A stretch of DNA of 64,000 bases from Kalaharituber pfeilii (lineage: Eukaryota > Ascomycota > Pezizomycetes > Pezizales > Pezizaceae): NCBI GenBank assembly GCA_015179045.1, contig WHUZ01000077.1, positions 248,001 to 312,000 on the forward strand. The letters are read 5' to 3'. Positions within the stretch are counted from its first letter, which is position 1; each line of letters begins with the position of its first letter. The notes below the pieces were generated by a model. That model did no database searches. It was not told where the DNA came from and was given only the letters and a program-made list of their open reading frames with translations. Both the position numbers and the translations under genes were made by a program. Shown here piece by piece: positions 40,567 to 51,568 of this stretch.

Positions 40567-40932
40567 TTTTTTTTTTTTTTTTTTTTTATATCATTAATCG
40601 CATACCGCCCTAAGGGCTATGGCGATGCCGTGGCTACTGACTCTAAACGACTACTTGACAACTTGAACTGACCCCCCCCCAACCCCCCCCTTTCTCCCCG
40701 ACACCTCCCCTTCTCTATTCTCCCAACATCGCCAGTAACACTTCTATCTGGTCTCTCCCCTTCCCCCCTCTTCGGTGGTCGCCTTACGTACTCCTCGCCC
40801 CCTGGCCACCTCCTCTTCCACACCCTGCACACCCTTAATAGGTGGTCCGTCGTCTCTTCGTCTTCTCCGCACCATCTGCATTCTGGACCGTCCCCCTCGC
40901 CGATCTTCCACCTCCACGCCCTCAGTCCCTTC
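40567..40932 (-). mobile_element. 5'-truncated LINE 3' end (366 bp)
   Basis: Flanked by CGATATTTTTGGAA (40553-40566 and 40933-40946). In minus sense it encodes GLRAWRWKIGEGDGPECRWC...HLLRVCRVWKRRWPGG, the LINE knuckle tail, then 3' UTR with a C-rich run and the hairpin tail. Confidence 0.9.
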
Positions 40933-40946
40933 CGATATTTTTGGAA

Positions 40947-41891
40947 ACAAAATACGGAGGTATCACCTCTTGTCAGTATGCCAACCGCCCAAATCAATCT
41001 GAGATTTACCAACTTCGGGAATTTTTTTGCTGGAGTTGATGAGGTGTTATCTTCCGGACAAAACATCAATGTTGCCCCCATTAGGGGGAATATGGATGCA
41101 GCTACCACGCTGGCAGAAGCGAATATGGCACCTCACGGTTGTTGTGAGTTCTGGAATAGCTATGCACTCGGTAACTTAATTACTTCTAGCTCTGGAATAT
41201 GTTCTTACTTCAACAAAGCTAATTAACAGTTGCTAGAAAATGATTCCATCCATCTACGGCGTGCTCTTGAAAAGTCGACGTCCTTGCATAGACACATGCA
41301 CGTTTTAATGCGATGCGCACGTTCTTCGAGGCTTCACGTGTGGTTCACTAAGCCACTGCATCTTACCATCTTGAGAACCCCTAATTGGAATAGTCATCTA
41401 CAGAATCTCTCAACACCTGGCTACAAATTGCAAAATCCTGGATACCTACAAACGAAACACTAGACAGTCTTCAAGCTGTGGCTGAAAATGCGAACACACT
41501 TTCACACAATAATAAAGTCCATTGTGAGGTTCAGCTCGCCTTGCACTTGCACACAACTCGTCAAAATCCAACTTCCACTAGCTTTATCTATATTGGTCAG
41601 TTGCCGGTGATACTTTATCTTTCTTAATGCTCTTAATCACCTTGCAGGTACAATCTACTGGACTCGTAGGGCACATAGCAAATGGTACCCTGGGTGGGGA
41701 TACCAGACTATTACGGAAGCTCTCTTACTTCCGAAGAGGGAACCTAGTTGAAGGAAAGAAATAGTGGCGCCGATGAAAGAGGAATCTGTGGAATTTATGA
41801 TGAGGGCGACCTTGAGAGTCTTAGATGGTCGGATAGTAGTGATACATCTTTCGATGCGGAGATCATGTCTAGGCATTGCAAGGTCCGGCGA
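40947..41891. other. Possible remains of an interrupted gene; not recognised
   Basis: Plus frames YANRPNQSEIYQLREFFCW (to about 41037) and, in another frame, NVAPIRGNMDAATTLAEANM..GICSYFNKAN (to 41226). After a plausible acceptor TTGCAG (41642-41647), a third frame reads TIYWTRRAHSKWYPGWGYQT. Introns could join them, but I recognise no family. Confidence 0.3.
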
Positions 41892-41899
41892 GGGCAAGA

Positions 41900-42497
41900 C
41901 AATGAATCCAACAGGCCGTGATCTGCATTGGAATGAAACCGCCTGGACCGGTCCAGGCCAATCAGGCCGGTCCAGGCCAATCAGGCCGGTCCAGGCCAAT
42001 TAAACGAATCACTCCACAGCTATCCAGCTGAATTGAGGCCAGCATTTACCAGATTGTTTGAGTATTTATATGAGTAGAATCTCCCGTATGTCTATAATTT
42101 TAAACAGCAGCGGTCTACGACTTTTGTCAAGTATGCATCACACTTTGTATTCAAGTATATATACTAAGAAATAGTTTAGAAATGATGGACCTTCCAGATA
42201 ATACAACAGACTGGACTCAATTCTTCGATGATGATACCTGATGCGCAACTGTCAATTACTGATAGTGGAAATATCCAGGACTATTAAAATCTAATTCACC
42301 TGCGTTAAATTCCAAAATCGCTTGAATTTACGTAAATGGCCTGGTCGGCCTGGACTGGCCTGAATGGCCTGAACCGGTCCAGGCGGCCCTCACGGCCCGG
42401 CCTGATTGTTCAGGCCAGGCCAGGCCCAGAATTTCACGGTCCAGGCCAGTCCAGGCCTCCGGTTGGCCTGGCCTGGCCTGGCCTGTTGGATTCATTG
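41900..42497. mobile_element. hAT-like MITE with iterated GGCC motifs, copy 2 (598 bp)
   Basis: Termini CAATGAATCCAACAGGCC and the inverse, with the exact 8-bp duplication GGGCAAGA (41892-41899 and 42498-42505). No coding capacity. It provides the empty site for the 18748-19094 insertion. Confidence 0.92.
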
Positions 42498-42630
42498 GGG
42501 CAAGAGTTGCTTAGAACGCGTCAACACAGGTTTCAGCGGCCAATATGGCCTGCAAGACTGACAATTGACAGTCCGGAGAGTATACTCCACGTCACCGTTA
42601 TGGTGGTTACCGGCCCATCATTCATTGGCA

Positions 42631-42688
42631 TTTTTTTTTTTTTTTTTTTTTTTCTCATTAATCGCGTGCCGCCCTAAGGGCTATGGCG
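42631..42688 (-). mobile_element. LINE-tail micro-insertion (complete hairpin)
   Basis: 58 bp, flanked by the 14-bp duplication ATCATTCATTGGCA (42617-42630 and 42689-42702). Confidence 0.92.
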
Positions 42689-42775
42689 ATCATTCATTGG
42701 CAGCTTCTTGCGAGCTCGGGATCAGATGGTTGGCTGATTTCGGTTCGACGATGGATCCAGCGCTGGTGATACTGT

Positions 42776-42869
42776 TTTTTTTTTTTTTTTTTTTTTATAT
42801 CATTAATCGCTTGCCGCCCTAGGGGCTATGGCGATGAGTTGTGAGTTTATAAACACAGAAGTAACAGGA
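42776..42869 (-). mobile_element. LINE-tail micro-insertion (94 bp)
   Basis: Hairpin tail plus about 35 bp of 3' UTR, flanked by TGGTGATACTGT (42764-42775 and 42870-42881). Confidence 0.9.
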
Positions 42870-44140
42870 TGGTGATACTGTGCATAGTACAGTATCGGTT
42901 GATCAGGCTGAATAGTCACTAGCAGCGTTACAGGTCAATGGGTGGATATCACCTTCCCGGGTAGGCCCTGACACGGAGGGGGAGAGGGACCCGTTGAGTG
43001 AGATGATAGACATGCTCGGGGAGTGAGTCTGGCGGAGAATTTCCTTTATTCAAGAGCGGGGACTAAGACGGTGAAGACTACCTTAGTTTTCTCATTTTCC
43101 CTTTCCTTTCATGTACTTAGGACATCGCCATAGCCCATAGGGCGGCAAGCGATTAATGATGTTCTGGCCTACCGACGAACATTGCGGTTCGCGAACCGGC
43201 CAGGCCCATTCGCGAATCGGCCAATTCGTCGGTGGGCTGGCTGATTCGCGAATGGGCCAGCCCACCGACGAACACTGGTTTAGTACAAGTACCACTAGGT
43301 ACCTCTACGTACTACCAGTGATTGAGTATAGAGAAACATTCTGCTACCAGCGTTAATTGATAAGCCAGTTACTGTGTGCTAGCACAGCCCTATTGCCACT
43401 GACAAGTTGCCACCTACAAGTTGCCACTTGAAAGTTGCTGTCGGTGATAAGTTGCTAACATGAGTAGCAAGTTGCTACTTCTTACCACATACTAGAAGAT
43501 AAGACAGACAGTTTAATTAATAATTCACTACGCTTCTAGACTGCTATAGTTAAGAATACCAATTTGTAATCATAACTTAATTATTGTTAACCGAAACACT
43601 AGAAGAAAATTACTAAATATGCTTCTAGTATTCTTCTTACTCTAAGCGAAAATTTTGGAGTGTTATCTTCATAGGTAGAGATTTCCGGAATCCTCAGCCA
43701 TTCTGGTATTATATTGTGGCAGTAACAGGGATTGCGTTGATGCCAAGAATGAAAAGTTTGGTGGTTGTATTACCAGAAACAGTAGATAATAAGAGCCCTG
43801 CAAGTGCCAAGTACCCACTTTAAGCAACCTCATCATGATAAAACTTGTCAAGACAAAATTTCATGTTCTTGTCTAGGTACCTGTTCTTCTCTTCGTTGTA
43901 CATGCATATGTCAAAAGGTTAAATGTTCTTATTCTTGTAATAAAAGCAATGCTGGTCAATGTACTAACCAGGAGAATGAGAGTGAACATAGTGATGTATA
44001 TTTAGGGAAGGTCCGGAAATGGTTGGAGTCCGGGAATGATAGGCTAGGCAAGACTGTGGGGATAAGGTGGCTGAGAGCGCTACTGGAAGAAGAAAAATGA
44101 CCAGCTCGGTCGTGGTGTACTTGGAGGCAGCGACGGGCGT

Positions 44141-44954
44141 TTTTTTTTTTTTTTTTTTTTATATCAGTAATCGCATGCCGCCCTAAGGGCTATGGCGATG
44201 TTGTGCTAAAACTAAAAGAGAAAGTTAAAAACCACGACAGAAACATCCCCGCCTAAAAACACCAATCTTAAATACATGTAGTATCCGCGGACTATCTAGT
44301 AATGCGGACTGCGCCCAGTATGTCCCCCTTATTTCCGCCCCCTCTCCGACTCATACCGAGCGGATCTGTGCCACCGTCCGCTGAGTCTAACCTTCTCAAC
44401 GTCCACCTCTTTCTCCAAGTATACGACCACCGAGCTTGTTGTCTTGCCCGCCTCCTCCAACAAGTTCCGCTTCCTCAGCCAACGAATTCCCCTAATCTTC
44501 CCCAAACCCTCGTTAGCTGCTGCCAACCACTTCTTCACTTTCCCCAAGTCCTTCCTCAACGCAATACCGTGTATTACGATGCCGACTCCTCCCCTGGTGG
44601 TGGCATCTTCTGTGGTCGGCGAAGCGGTTTGTGGCGGGGTCTTGCGGGCCTGGTGCCGCCGGAAAGCCTCCTCCTGCGTCGGGAGCTTCCGCCTTGGTTT
44701 TGGTGGCGGCGTGGGTGGTGTCTTTGGTGCTGGTGGTGCCGGTGCCGGTGACGGCGCTGGCTGTGATGGTGGTGATGGTGGCTGTGTGGCGCCCGAAGCT
44801 GCAATCTTCTTCGCCTCCTCATCGCTGAGTTGGCGTTTCAACTGGTAGTTGTAGTTGGGCGCGGGCATCTTCCCCTTCCTCTTCCGACTGCTAGTGGGGT
44901 GGGTGGGTCCGCCTTTCTCTTCCCCGAGGTGGGTGGCGATGGTGGTGGTGGTGG
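44141..44954 (-). mobile_element. ORF1-only retroelement, 5'-truncated, antisense
   Basis: 814 bp, flanked by AGCGACGGGCGT (44129-44140 and 44955-44966). The empty site is at 59145-59156. Hairpin tail of the ATCGC...GCGAT type. Confidence 0.9.
44329..44868 (-). CDS. ORF1-like protein, C-terminal 179 residues
   Basis: An open frame beginning MPAPNYNYQLKRQLSDEEAK. It continues through a Pro-rich stretch with RRKLPTQEEAFRRHQARKTP to IVIHGIALRKDLGKVKKWLA, RGIRWLRKRNLLEEAGKTTS, SVVVYLEKE and VEKVRLSGRWHRSARYESER, ending GRK. It is about 85% similar by eye to the equivalent part of 2512-3504. The ATG is internal to the full protein, because the element is 5'-truncated. Not expected to be functional alone. 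Confidence 0.7.
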   Translation of the reverse strand: MPAPNYNYQLKRQLSDEEAKKIAASGATQPPSPPSQPAPSPAPAPPAPKTPPTPPPKPRRKLPTQEEAFRRHQARKTPPQTASPTTEDATTRGGVGIVIHGIALRKDLGKVKKWLAAANEGLGKIRGIRWLRKRNLLEEAGKTTSSVVVYLEKEVDVEKVRLSGRWHRSARYESERGRK

Positions 44955-45676
44955 AGCGACGGGCGTAGACAGAGTTAGGTTAGGTGGGAAATGGTTGAGG
45001 ACCACTCAATACGAGCCGGACAGACGGAGGAAATAGGCTGTATTGACCAGTGTGTACATTCTACCCGCACCATGTATGAGTATTGCGGGCACCACATGTA
45101 TTTAGTGACGGTTAATTTTCTTTCTTTAATAAATACCTCGCCATAGCCCATACTGCGGCATGCGAGTAATGATATAAAAAAAAAAAAAAAGTACTATTGT
45201 TTGTACATAGATGACTGCATAGGGGGATAGGAGAGTGTGGAAATTGCTTAGCTGGCTGTATGATAGATCACTATTACATTAAATCATAAGCGAGTATATA
45301 GGAGAACGTTGGCGGAGGTGATGGACTGGGCGGCGGAGTAACCGGTCATATTTTCACTTTATCTCCTTATCTGTTACTTATTTTTCCGTTGATTATCATT
45401 CATGTATCTAAACCCTCGCCATAGCCTGCAAGGCGGCATGCGAGTAATGATATAAAAAAAAAAAAATAAGCGAGTATATATATTACATATAGGTACATCG
45501 AGGTACATTCATGTTCGCCGCTGGGCCAGGTGTTCGTGGCTGGGCTGGCCCCGTGAAAAACACCATATGTTTTTCACGGGGCCGGCCGGTTCACGAATCG
45601 GCTGGCCGGTTCGCGAACCGGAAAATGTTCGTCGGTGGGCCAGAACAATGATATAAAAAAAAAAAAAAAAAAAAAG

Positions 45677-46306
45677 GCCATGACACATTTTCCGATGTAC
45701 ATCCGAGTATTATGATCCACATACTTCAGCAGGGACGGGATTCGTCTTCGGGAATGCATGTGAATTGTATTGCTGGAACAAATGCCTTCGCCTGGTGCAG
45801 AAAAAGGATTTATTCACGTATCATAGGCCGCGATTCTGTAAGCCGCTGGGGCGCTTCAACCTGCGGCGTTCCGGTCACACCTCTGTCTTGGTGTCAAAAA
45901 CTTTATTTGAATAGCTAATCTCCTTTCAGAGGCACATAAGAGGCCATATTTTACAACAACCTCCCCTATCGGCCGACCACATATTGGATGCGCATGGCGG
46001 ACTGCTTTATATCCCAAACAGAATCCGTGGCATGCTACCGTCACGTATGATTGACTCTACTTCTTTCATATGTCATGTGCTCGTCTGTCATACATCATGT
46101 ATTCTGCATGTTTCTGTCTCGACGTTCTTACTCTTGATCATTCCAGATATTTCTAAAAACAATAGGAGATTCTGTAACACTGGCTGTGGCACCATTTTCT
46201 TTCCTTTTCATTTCGTTGCTGTTATATCCCTTGTTTCTTCTCTCATATTTCATACGTAACTTGAATCGCCATAGCTCGGGACGTGATCAATGGGAAAAAA
46301 AAGATA
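45677..46306. other. No gene recognised
   Basis: Short ORFs only. A decayed LINE tail (CGCCATAGCTCGGGACGTGATCAATGGG plus A-run) at 46267-46302 marks the insertion point of the next MITE. Confidence 0.4.
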
Positions 46307-46308
46307 TA

Positions 46309-47154
46309 CTGTGTTTCACCACATCTCGACGCACACCACAATTCGACGCACTTTCCCACCAAAACTAGCCACGCAGAAGAGCGTGTACCTCAACCACTAG
46401 AGCAGAATTTTGTAAGCGCTATATAAAGACACTAAATAAATACTTGTTCTTCATGTTTAGCACCTCTGGCTGCTCAAAGAAAGCATTCTCAAGAAATTAT
46501 GGCGCCGCAAAATTTGTAACAATGTCTTGGCATCTATTTGTATGGGATTCTCATACAAGATTTCAGCGGACTGAGCATACTACTCTTTTTTAGCACTATC
46601 ACACCAATGGCAATTGTCTTGTGATCAAAGGGCCTCCCCTAGTTGTATATTGATTCACTTGATTTTATTCAGTCCATTTTCATATATTGCATAGTTGGCA
46701 TGCCGATATATATTTTCAGGTGCTCTTCCGATACTATTCATATGCAATATTTCTATGGGAATGAAAATATTTTGAACAGCTCAACAATTACTTCAAGAAT
46801 TATGTTGATGCGATTCATGTATATCTCCATAGGGATAGGTTATCTAAATGAAACGTTTAAATATTTTTATTGAATTAATTGTAGGTGCAGCGGGTAGATT
46901 TCCATATCTGCAATTTTACTGCAAAAATATATGCCAAGACTTATGTGAAAATGTGCAGAGATATAATTCATTCATACCTACTTGTTTTTAAAAGTAGAGA
47001 TGCGGGATCTGAAGAATGATGCTTGCTTTAAGCCTCCTGAAAGGCGCATAGAAAAGTAGGTTCTGTGCGTGGGGATATACAGGTTCTTATTCGCTCAGTT
47101 TTGGTGGGAAAGTGCGTCGAATTGTGGTGTGCGTCGAGATGTGGTGAAACACAG
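46309..47154. mobile_element. Tc1/mariner-type MITE (CTGTGTTTCACCAC family), complete copy
   Basis: 846 bp, flanked by TA (46307-46308 and 47155-47156). TIRs of about 60 bp are near-perfect and include GCACACCACAATTCGACGCA. AT-rich interior; the short ORFs there are not conserved in frame among copies. Confidence 0.88.
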
Positions 47155-47179
47155 TAAGTCATGTGAGCATCAATTACAT

Positions 47180-47795
47180 ACACGTGACTTGCTGTTTCAT
47201 TCTTTATTTGGAAATATCTAGATTCTCTTTGTACTCGAGATCTCAATTATAAATAGGTCTCGAACTTCCTCCTGGAGGGTAAGCATCAAGACTCTGTCCT
47301 TCAACAGATTGCACGTTTTCCGCCACACGGGGATCCGGGCGAGGCCATAGGTTGGGCAGCCTGCATACTTTGTTCCTGATTCCCGAGGCACGGCAGTCTC
47401 TAAGTGCTCGTATGTTCGCGTAGGTACCATATGCGGCTTGCAGGGCTGAAAGAGGCCCTTTTAAGCCTTTGAAACAGACCGGTGTTGTTTCTCCGTGCCC
47501 AGGCTATTCGCCAGGTGGAGGGGTCCAGGGCATTCATCTCTCCAAAGGCCGGGAGGACGACGTATGGCTGATACTGGACCGTTCCAGGCTCCACCCCCTG
47601 GAGTGTCCGTGGCTTGTCTCACACATCTGTCCCCAACCCTTAGCGATAATCGTTCTGCTCATGCTGGAAACATGGGTCCAGTGTGTCCTCAGTGGAAATC
47701 ATAAGCCAGCATTGTTCATCCATGTCACACCCACGATGACACTTCCCACAAAGGACGGCGAGATTGTCAGGGTGATCTAGCAAGCTCACCCGATT
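47180..47795 (-). pseudogene. HNH-endonuclease-domain protein remnant
   Basis: In minus sense the frame reads SLLDHPDNLAVLCGKCHRGC, then DEQCWLMIS, EDTLDPCFQHEQNDYR. Two stops follow, then PRTLQGVEPGTVQYQPYVVL and SLGTEK-like sequence to a stop at 47400. LDHPDN..LC..CH...D is the N and H part of an HNH (His-Me finger) motif. In a fungal HNH family it is followed by a W-M-I-P segment and a YRP(Y/F) block, as here. At least three stops and a frame change near 47415 make it a pseudogene. Whether it was a host or a mobile gene is unknown. Confidence 0.5.
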
Positions 47796-48399
47796 CGGGA
47801 AAATATGATTTGCCTTGTATTCCTAAAACTGTGTATTAAACAAGGATTAGCTTTGTAGATTTACGAAGTACAGGACCCAGTTGACATACCCACTCCAACC
47901 CGTATTCGTCACGTGTCATCTTTATCTCCACGTGCCCCCTACTGTATGCCGAGATTCCCCTTCGCATATACGTTCCCATTCCGTCGCCTTCCCCACAGTA
48001 TGTGTGCAGATCGATAACTTGGACGGTGGAGTCGTCGCTCCAGCCATGGCTGCTCTTGCTGAAGCCATCCCAACTACATGTCCTGTCACCATCCCTACAG
48101 TGCTATAGTACTACCCGCTCCACCACAAGCTCTCATTACAGGTCCCGTACCCGCCGATCCACCTGCAACAGTTGATGTCATAGGTGAAGCAGCCGTACCA
48201 GCGGGCGTCGCACCTGCTCCAGGCGTAGCCCCATGCGGTGCACTCCTTCCTGCGGCGTCTTCTAATCGCGTCAGTAAATCGCTGGGTATTGATCTGTGTT
48301 GTATAGTTCAAGTTTTGTGATCTTCTCTGCCATATGAAGTGTTGACATTGTCCGGACAGCTTGGCGCGTAGAGGTAGGGTCTTGGCGTTTCTCATTACG
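47796..48399. other. No gene recognised
   Basis: A plus-strand Ala/Pro/Val-rich ORF (48078-48320) runs to the edge of the pogo element; low confidence as a gene. Confidence 0.35.
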
Positions 48400-48468
48400 T
48401 ACTATACCCAACCGGACAACGATCGACCATTGCATAACGCTCGGCGCCCAGAGATACCTACGGATATT

Positions 48469-48505
48469 TTTTTTTTTTTTTTTTATTTCATTACTCGCAT
48501 GCCGC
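48469..48505 (-). mobile_element. Minimal LINE-tail insertion (half hairpin)
   Basis: 37 bp: poly(T) then ATTTCATTACTCGCATGCCGC only. Flanked by ACCTACGGATATT (48456-48468 and 48506-48518). Confidence 0.9.
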
Positions 48506-48789
48506 ACCTACGGATATTGAACAAAAACGGCCAGTCCGGCAACCCATTATTCCAGCACATCATGACTTCGACTATAGGTAAATACAGCACGCTAAAGCTA
48601 ATGGTGATGACTACATCATACAGAAACAAAAATTCAATGCTCCACAGTCAACATAATCTCCATACCATATAGTTAGACCCCCCCCAATAGCCTCCACCAC
48701 TGTACCCACTACCAGAGGACTCCAGTGATATGCCTATATTGCTAATTCATACTCCCAATTGCCTTTCTGAATTCCATGGTCAGTTGAAG

Positions 48790-50571
48790 CTATAGACTAA
48801 CGTATTGGGATAGGGTACGTACCGTATAATGACAGAAATGATATGGCACATTCAATTCGCTGCAAATCAGCTCCCTCGGCATTAATTTCCTCTGCCGTGC
48901 TGCCCTTGATATACGTATACGCCCGCCACCACGTTTAGGCCCTTGCCCTGTACCTGCCCGTGAATTCTCTGCAGTTCTAGGATTTGCCTGCTGCTCTGTG
49001 GCCTTCTGCGCTTTGGCAGCTTTTCGCTCTGCTGCTTTGGCAGCCTTTTCGGCATCTTCAACCTCCTTGCGCGCAATACGAGCTTTCTCACGTTCAATAT
49101 AGGCGCGGTCCAGAGTGCGGGGGCCCTGAATTTGCTTAGTTGAACGCGGCTTCACAGTCTTACCATTACGCAGCTGTTTGAGGGTCTCGGCATTTGGTTC
49201 AACTATACGATGCTGTACAAGCTTGCGCTCAAGGTAATCACGATAATTGTACACCACCGCGCGGGTATTTGGTGTCAAGTCCAGTTGTGATAGCTCGGTG
49301 CGGAGGGTAGCTACCTTCATAGGGGTATTGGTAGGGTCTAGTTCAGGTAATTGCAGTAATTTTGCCTCAGTCCGCCCAATAACCTCCTCCGGCCATAGTG
49401 GCCATATGCCAGTAGCTTTAAATGCACTAGTGATATTGGATTTGGTGAGTGCAGCATGTCTAGAAGTGCATAGGACCTCCCAGAATTCCACCTTTCCAAA
49501 TGGTTGATCAGGGTGGTTGTATATGAAGTCTTGAAGCCCAGTCCGGTATGCTCGTGTCAGTGGTGAGAAACACCCTACGTCGAGAGGCTGCATAATGTGT
49601 GTAGAGTGCGAAGGCAGGCAGAACATGATGATATTATGGTCTAGGGCATACTCCACGATAGACCAGCTGACATGTGATGAGTGCCCATCGACAATAAGCA
49701 GGCGATATATTGGCTTGGTGGTAGGGGGGGTAGCAGGTCGGGTATGCGGTTCGAAATGCTTTTTCATGAAGTCTAGTCCAAGTTCATCATCCATATAGCC
49801 ACTGGGTGATCGGCTAAAAGATGCTGGTGTATCATGTACACCACCTGTACCGTAGAAACCAGCACAATGCACCTTATTCTTCTATACAATAAATGGTGGT
49901 ATCACGTGACCTAAGGAAGAGACACTCTCGAGAACTATGCAGAATTCTCTGCTACCATCTGTGATAGCTATCTTATGTTTTGTAGATGCCCTAACGATAG
50001 CTTTTTGCCTACCTACTGCTAGGCCAATAATGACTCCCTTTTCATCACAATTCCACAGATTTTCAGGTAGTATATGGTATTGCCGGAGAAGACTACGTAG
50101 CTTGATGTACCATAAACGCTGTTCCTCTATGTCCGCTGTAGCTTTCGCACGTATATTCTCTAGGTATTGGACGTACTTAAGCTTGATATCCGGGTGTCTT
50201 GAGAGGAAACGGTTGTGCCAGTTTATACTGGGAGGATCAACCTTCTTCTTTTCCGAAGCTCTCTCACGCAGTAGAATATATGCCATCGACCGAAGCATAA
50301 GTACCGTGACCGGGAAGCCCATATCTGACATTTTTTTACATCAGTCAACAATTGCATCTTCCTCTGCTGTAGTAAGTAGCTGATAGTCCTATCGGCCTTT
50401 GGCACGGCTTTTCTGTACTCCATGGCATCGTCGGCGTAATGTTGTAGGATTAACACCAAATGCTTTAGCTATTTTCGCTTTTGACAGATCTGGATGCTTA
50501 TAAGCATAGTCTATAGCACGTGCTAGCTGACTGTCATGAAGCTTTAGCTCTTTTTTCGATTTGGGAGGCAT
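48790..50571 (-). pseudogene. pogo/Fot1-type DDE transposase, three in-frame stops
   Basis: One continuous frame of 594 codons runs from the ATG at 50571 to 48790, broken only by TAG (about 50389), TGA (about 50335) and TAG (49882). N-terminus: psq-type helix-turn-helix (LARAIDYAYKHPDLSKAKIA, FGVNPTTLRRR). Next comes a CENP-B-like DNA-binding part (INWHNRFLSRHPDIKLKYVQ). The catalytic core follows with NCDEKG (first D), IVDGHSSHVS (second D) and MQPLDVGCFSPLTRAY (third D), as in pogo/Fot1. The C-terminal tail is Lys/Ala-rich coiled-coil-like, with RARGTGQGPKRGG-type basic sequence. Two of the stops fit Trp codons changed by G-to-A. No frameshift is needed, so decay is recent. Confidence 0.88.
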
Positions 50572-50698
50572 CGCGGGTAGTTAATTAGGTGGTTAACAGG
50601 TGTAGAAAGTCAAAATGGGGTAGGGAATGCGTTTGAAAATTGGCCAAGGAATGTCGATCGTTATGCAATGGTCAATCGTTGTCCGGTTTGGTAGAGTA

Positions 50699-51568
50699 AT
50701 GTCTGCAGGTACCGAGTTACGTCCCCACCCCAAAGAAAATAGAGAGCCATCCATGCCGTCCGTAGGTTGCCATACCCCGGCGGAGCCGCAATGAGGATCA
50801 AACGCACCCTGTTCTTCATAGCCCATATCGTTGGGGACATCTATACGCGAAGTAAATTGCAATCCAACTTCAACGCTCTAAAGCGCAACTAAAATAATCA
50901 GATAAAATTAGTTTCGTGTCGTAATATGATAGATCAGACAATGAAGAATAAAGTTACGAAGCGATATCTATTTATTTGATTTTTTGTTATAGTGTTTCAT
51001 AGAGTTAAAGATCAGGAATTTTATATGGAGAGGGGTCACAAATGTTGCCCTTTAGTAATCACCAAAAATAGTATAGTATATAGTAGTCTAGCTAAAAATG
51101 GAATAGAATCTGTGCTACTACATCTCTTATGCAATACCCCTTACTACCGGTACTTGGTTTTATGTTGTGTGCGACTGATGCAATAGATATATGCAAGTTG
51201 CCAGCTAGGCTAGGATAGTAGAGTGTGACATAGTGATCGGCCGGTAGAAGCAGCAAAAGTAGTGCGAGCAGTAGCAGCAGTGTGAGCAGTAGCAGCAGTG
51301 CAGGCAGTGGGAGTTGTAGAGTGGTAGAAGCGGTAGAGCTGTGGGAGAACGATGGAGCGCTGCATAACATCAGGCAGAACGTGCATGTACCCATGTACTC
51401 GGGGGTAGGGGAAAATCCTCAGAAGCGCTATGCATGCATAATGTGCGCCACCTGACCAGGGGTCAAAAGTGAAGTAAGTTGACTTTTTGTCGAAAAGTCT
51501 TCAGAACAATTGTATGGGTTTTACACAGAAAAATACGACACACGTAAATTTTATTAGCTGCATAAAAT
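50699..51568. other. No gene; GCAGTAG repeat near 51245-51320
   Basis: AT-rich, with a GCAGTAGCAGCAGTG(T/C)GAGCAGT minisatellite-like patch. CAGGGGTCAAAAGTGAAGTAAG at 51456 may mark the edge of the Tc1-like element, but no matching inverse was found. Confidence 0.4.

Larger units (their letters stand above)
43998..45036 (+). pseudogene. ORF1-like C-terminal fragment carried by the TIR element, interrupted
   Basis: GKVRKWLESGNDRLGKTVGI, RWLRALLEE and TSSVVVYLEAATG are interrupted at 44140 by the antisense ORF1 piece. The frame resumes at 44967 as VDRVRLGGKWLRTT and ends EPDRRRK. The same fragment is at 59020-59226 (plus) and 57607-57800 (minus), so it was present before the TIR element multiplied. 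Confidence 0.75.
43161..45646. mobile_element. Unclassified TIR element (GTTCTGGCC) with 6-bp TSD, copy 1
   Basis: Termini GTTCTGGCCTACCGACGAAC and the near-inverse. The exact 6-bp duplication AATGAT lies at 43155-43160 and 45647-45652. Subterminal palindromes include GGTTCGCGAACCGG. 1.66 kb without a nested 814-bp ORF1 piece. It encodes no transposase but carries two retroelement 3' ends (tails at about 45135-45188 and 45405-45468). The second of these has its own duplication, ATAAGCGAGTATATA. Confidence 0.85.
42950..45676 (+). mobile_element. 5'-truncated LINE 3' end, split by a TIR element in its tail
   Basis: 3' UTR (ACACGGAGGGGGAGAGGGAC onward) and hairpin to GATTAATGAT at 43160. The tail resumes AATGATAT plus poly(A) at 45647-45676. 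The left boundary is approximate. Confidence 0.75.
48402..50696 (-). mobile_element. pogo-type DNA transposon with 38-bp TIRs
   Basis: 2295 bp bounded by TA (48400-48401 and 50697-50698). The TIRs are about 38 bp with few mismatches, sharing AACCGGACAACGAT and GACCATTGCATAACG. They enclose a decayed transposase on the minus strand and a 37-bp LINE-tail insertion at 48469-48505. Confidence 0.88.

Noticed and set aside
46643..46873. ORF MYIDSLDFIQSIF... in the Tc1-type MITE (also 60163-60357)
   Set aside because: AT-rich chance ORF; frames are not preserved between the three copies.
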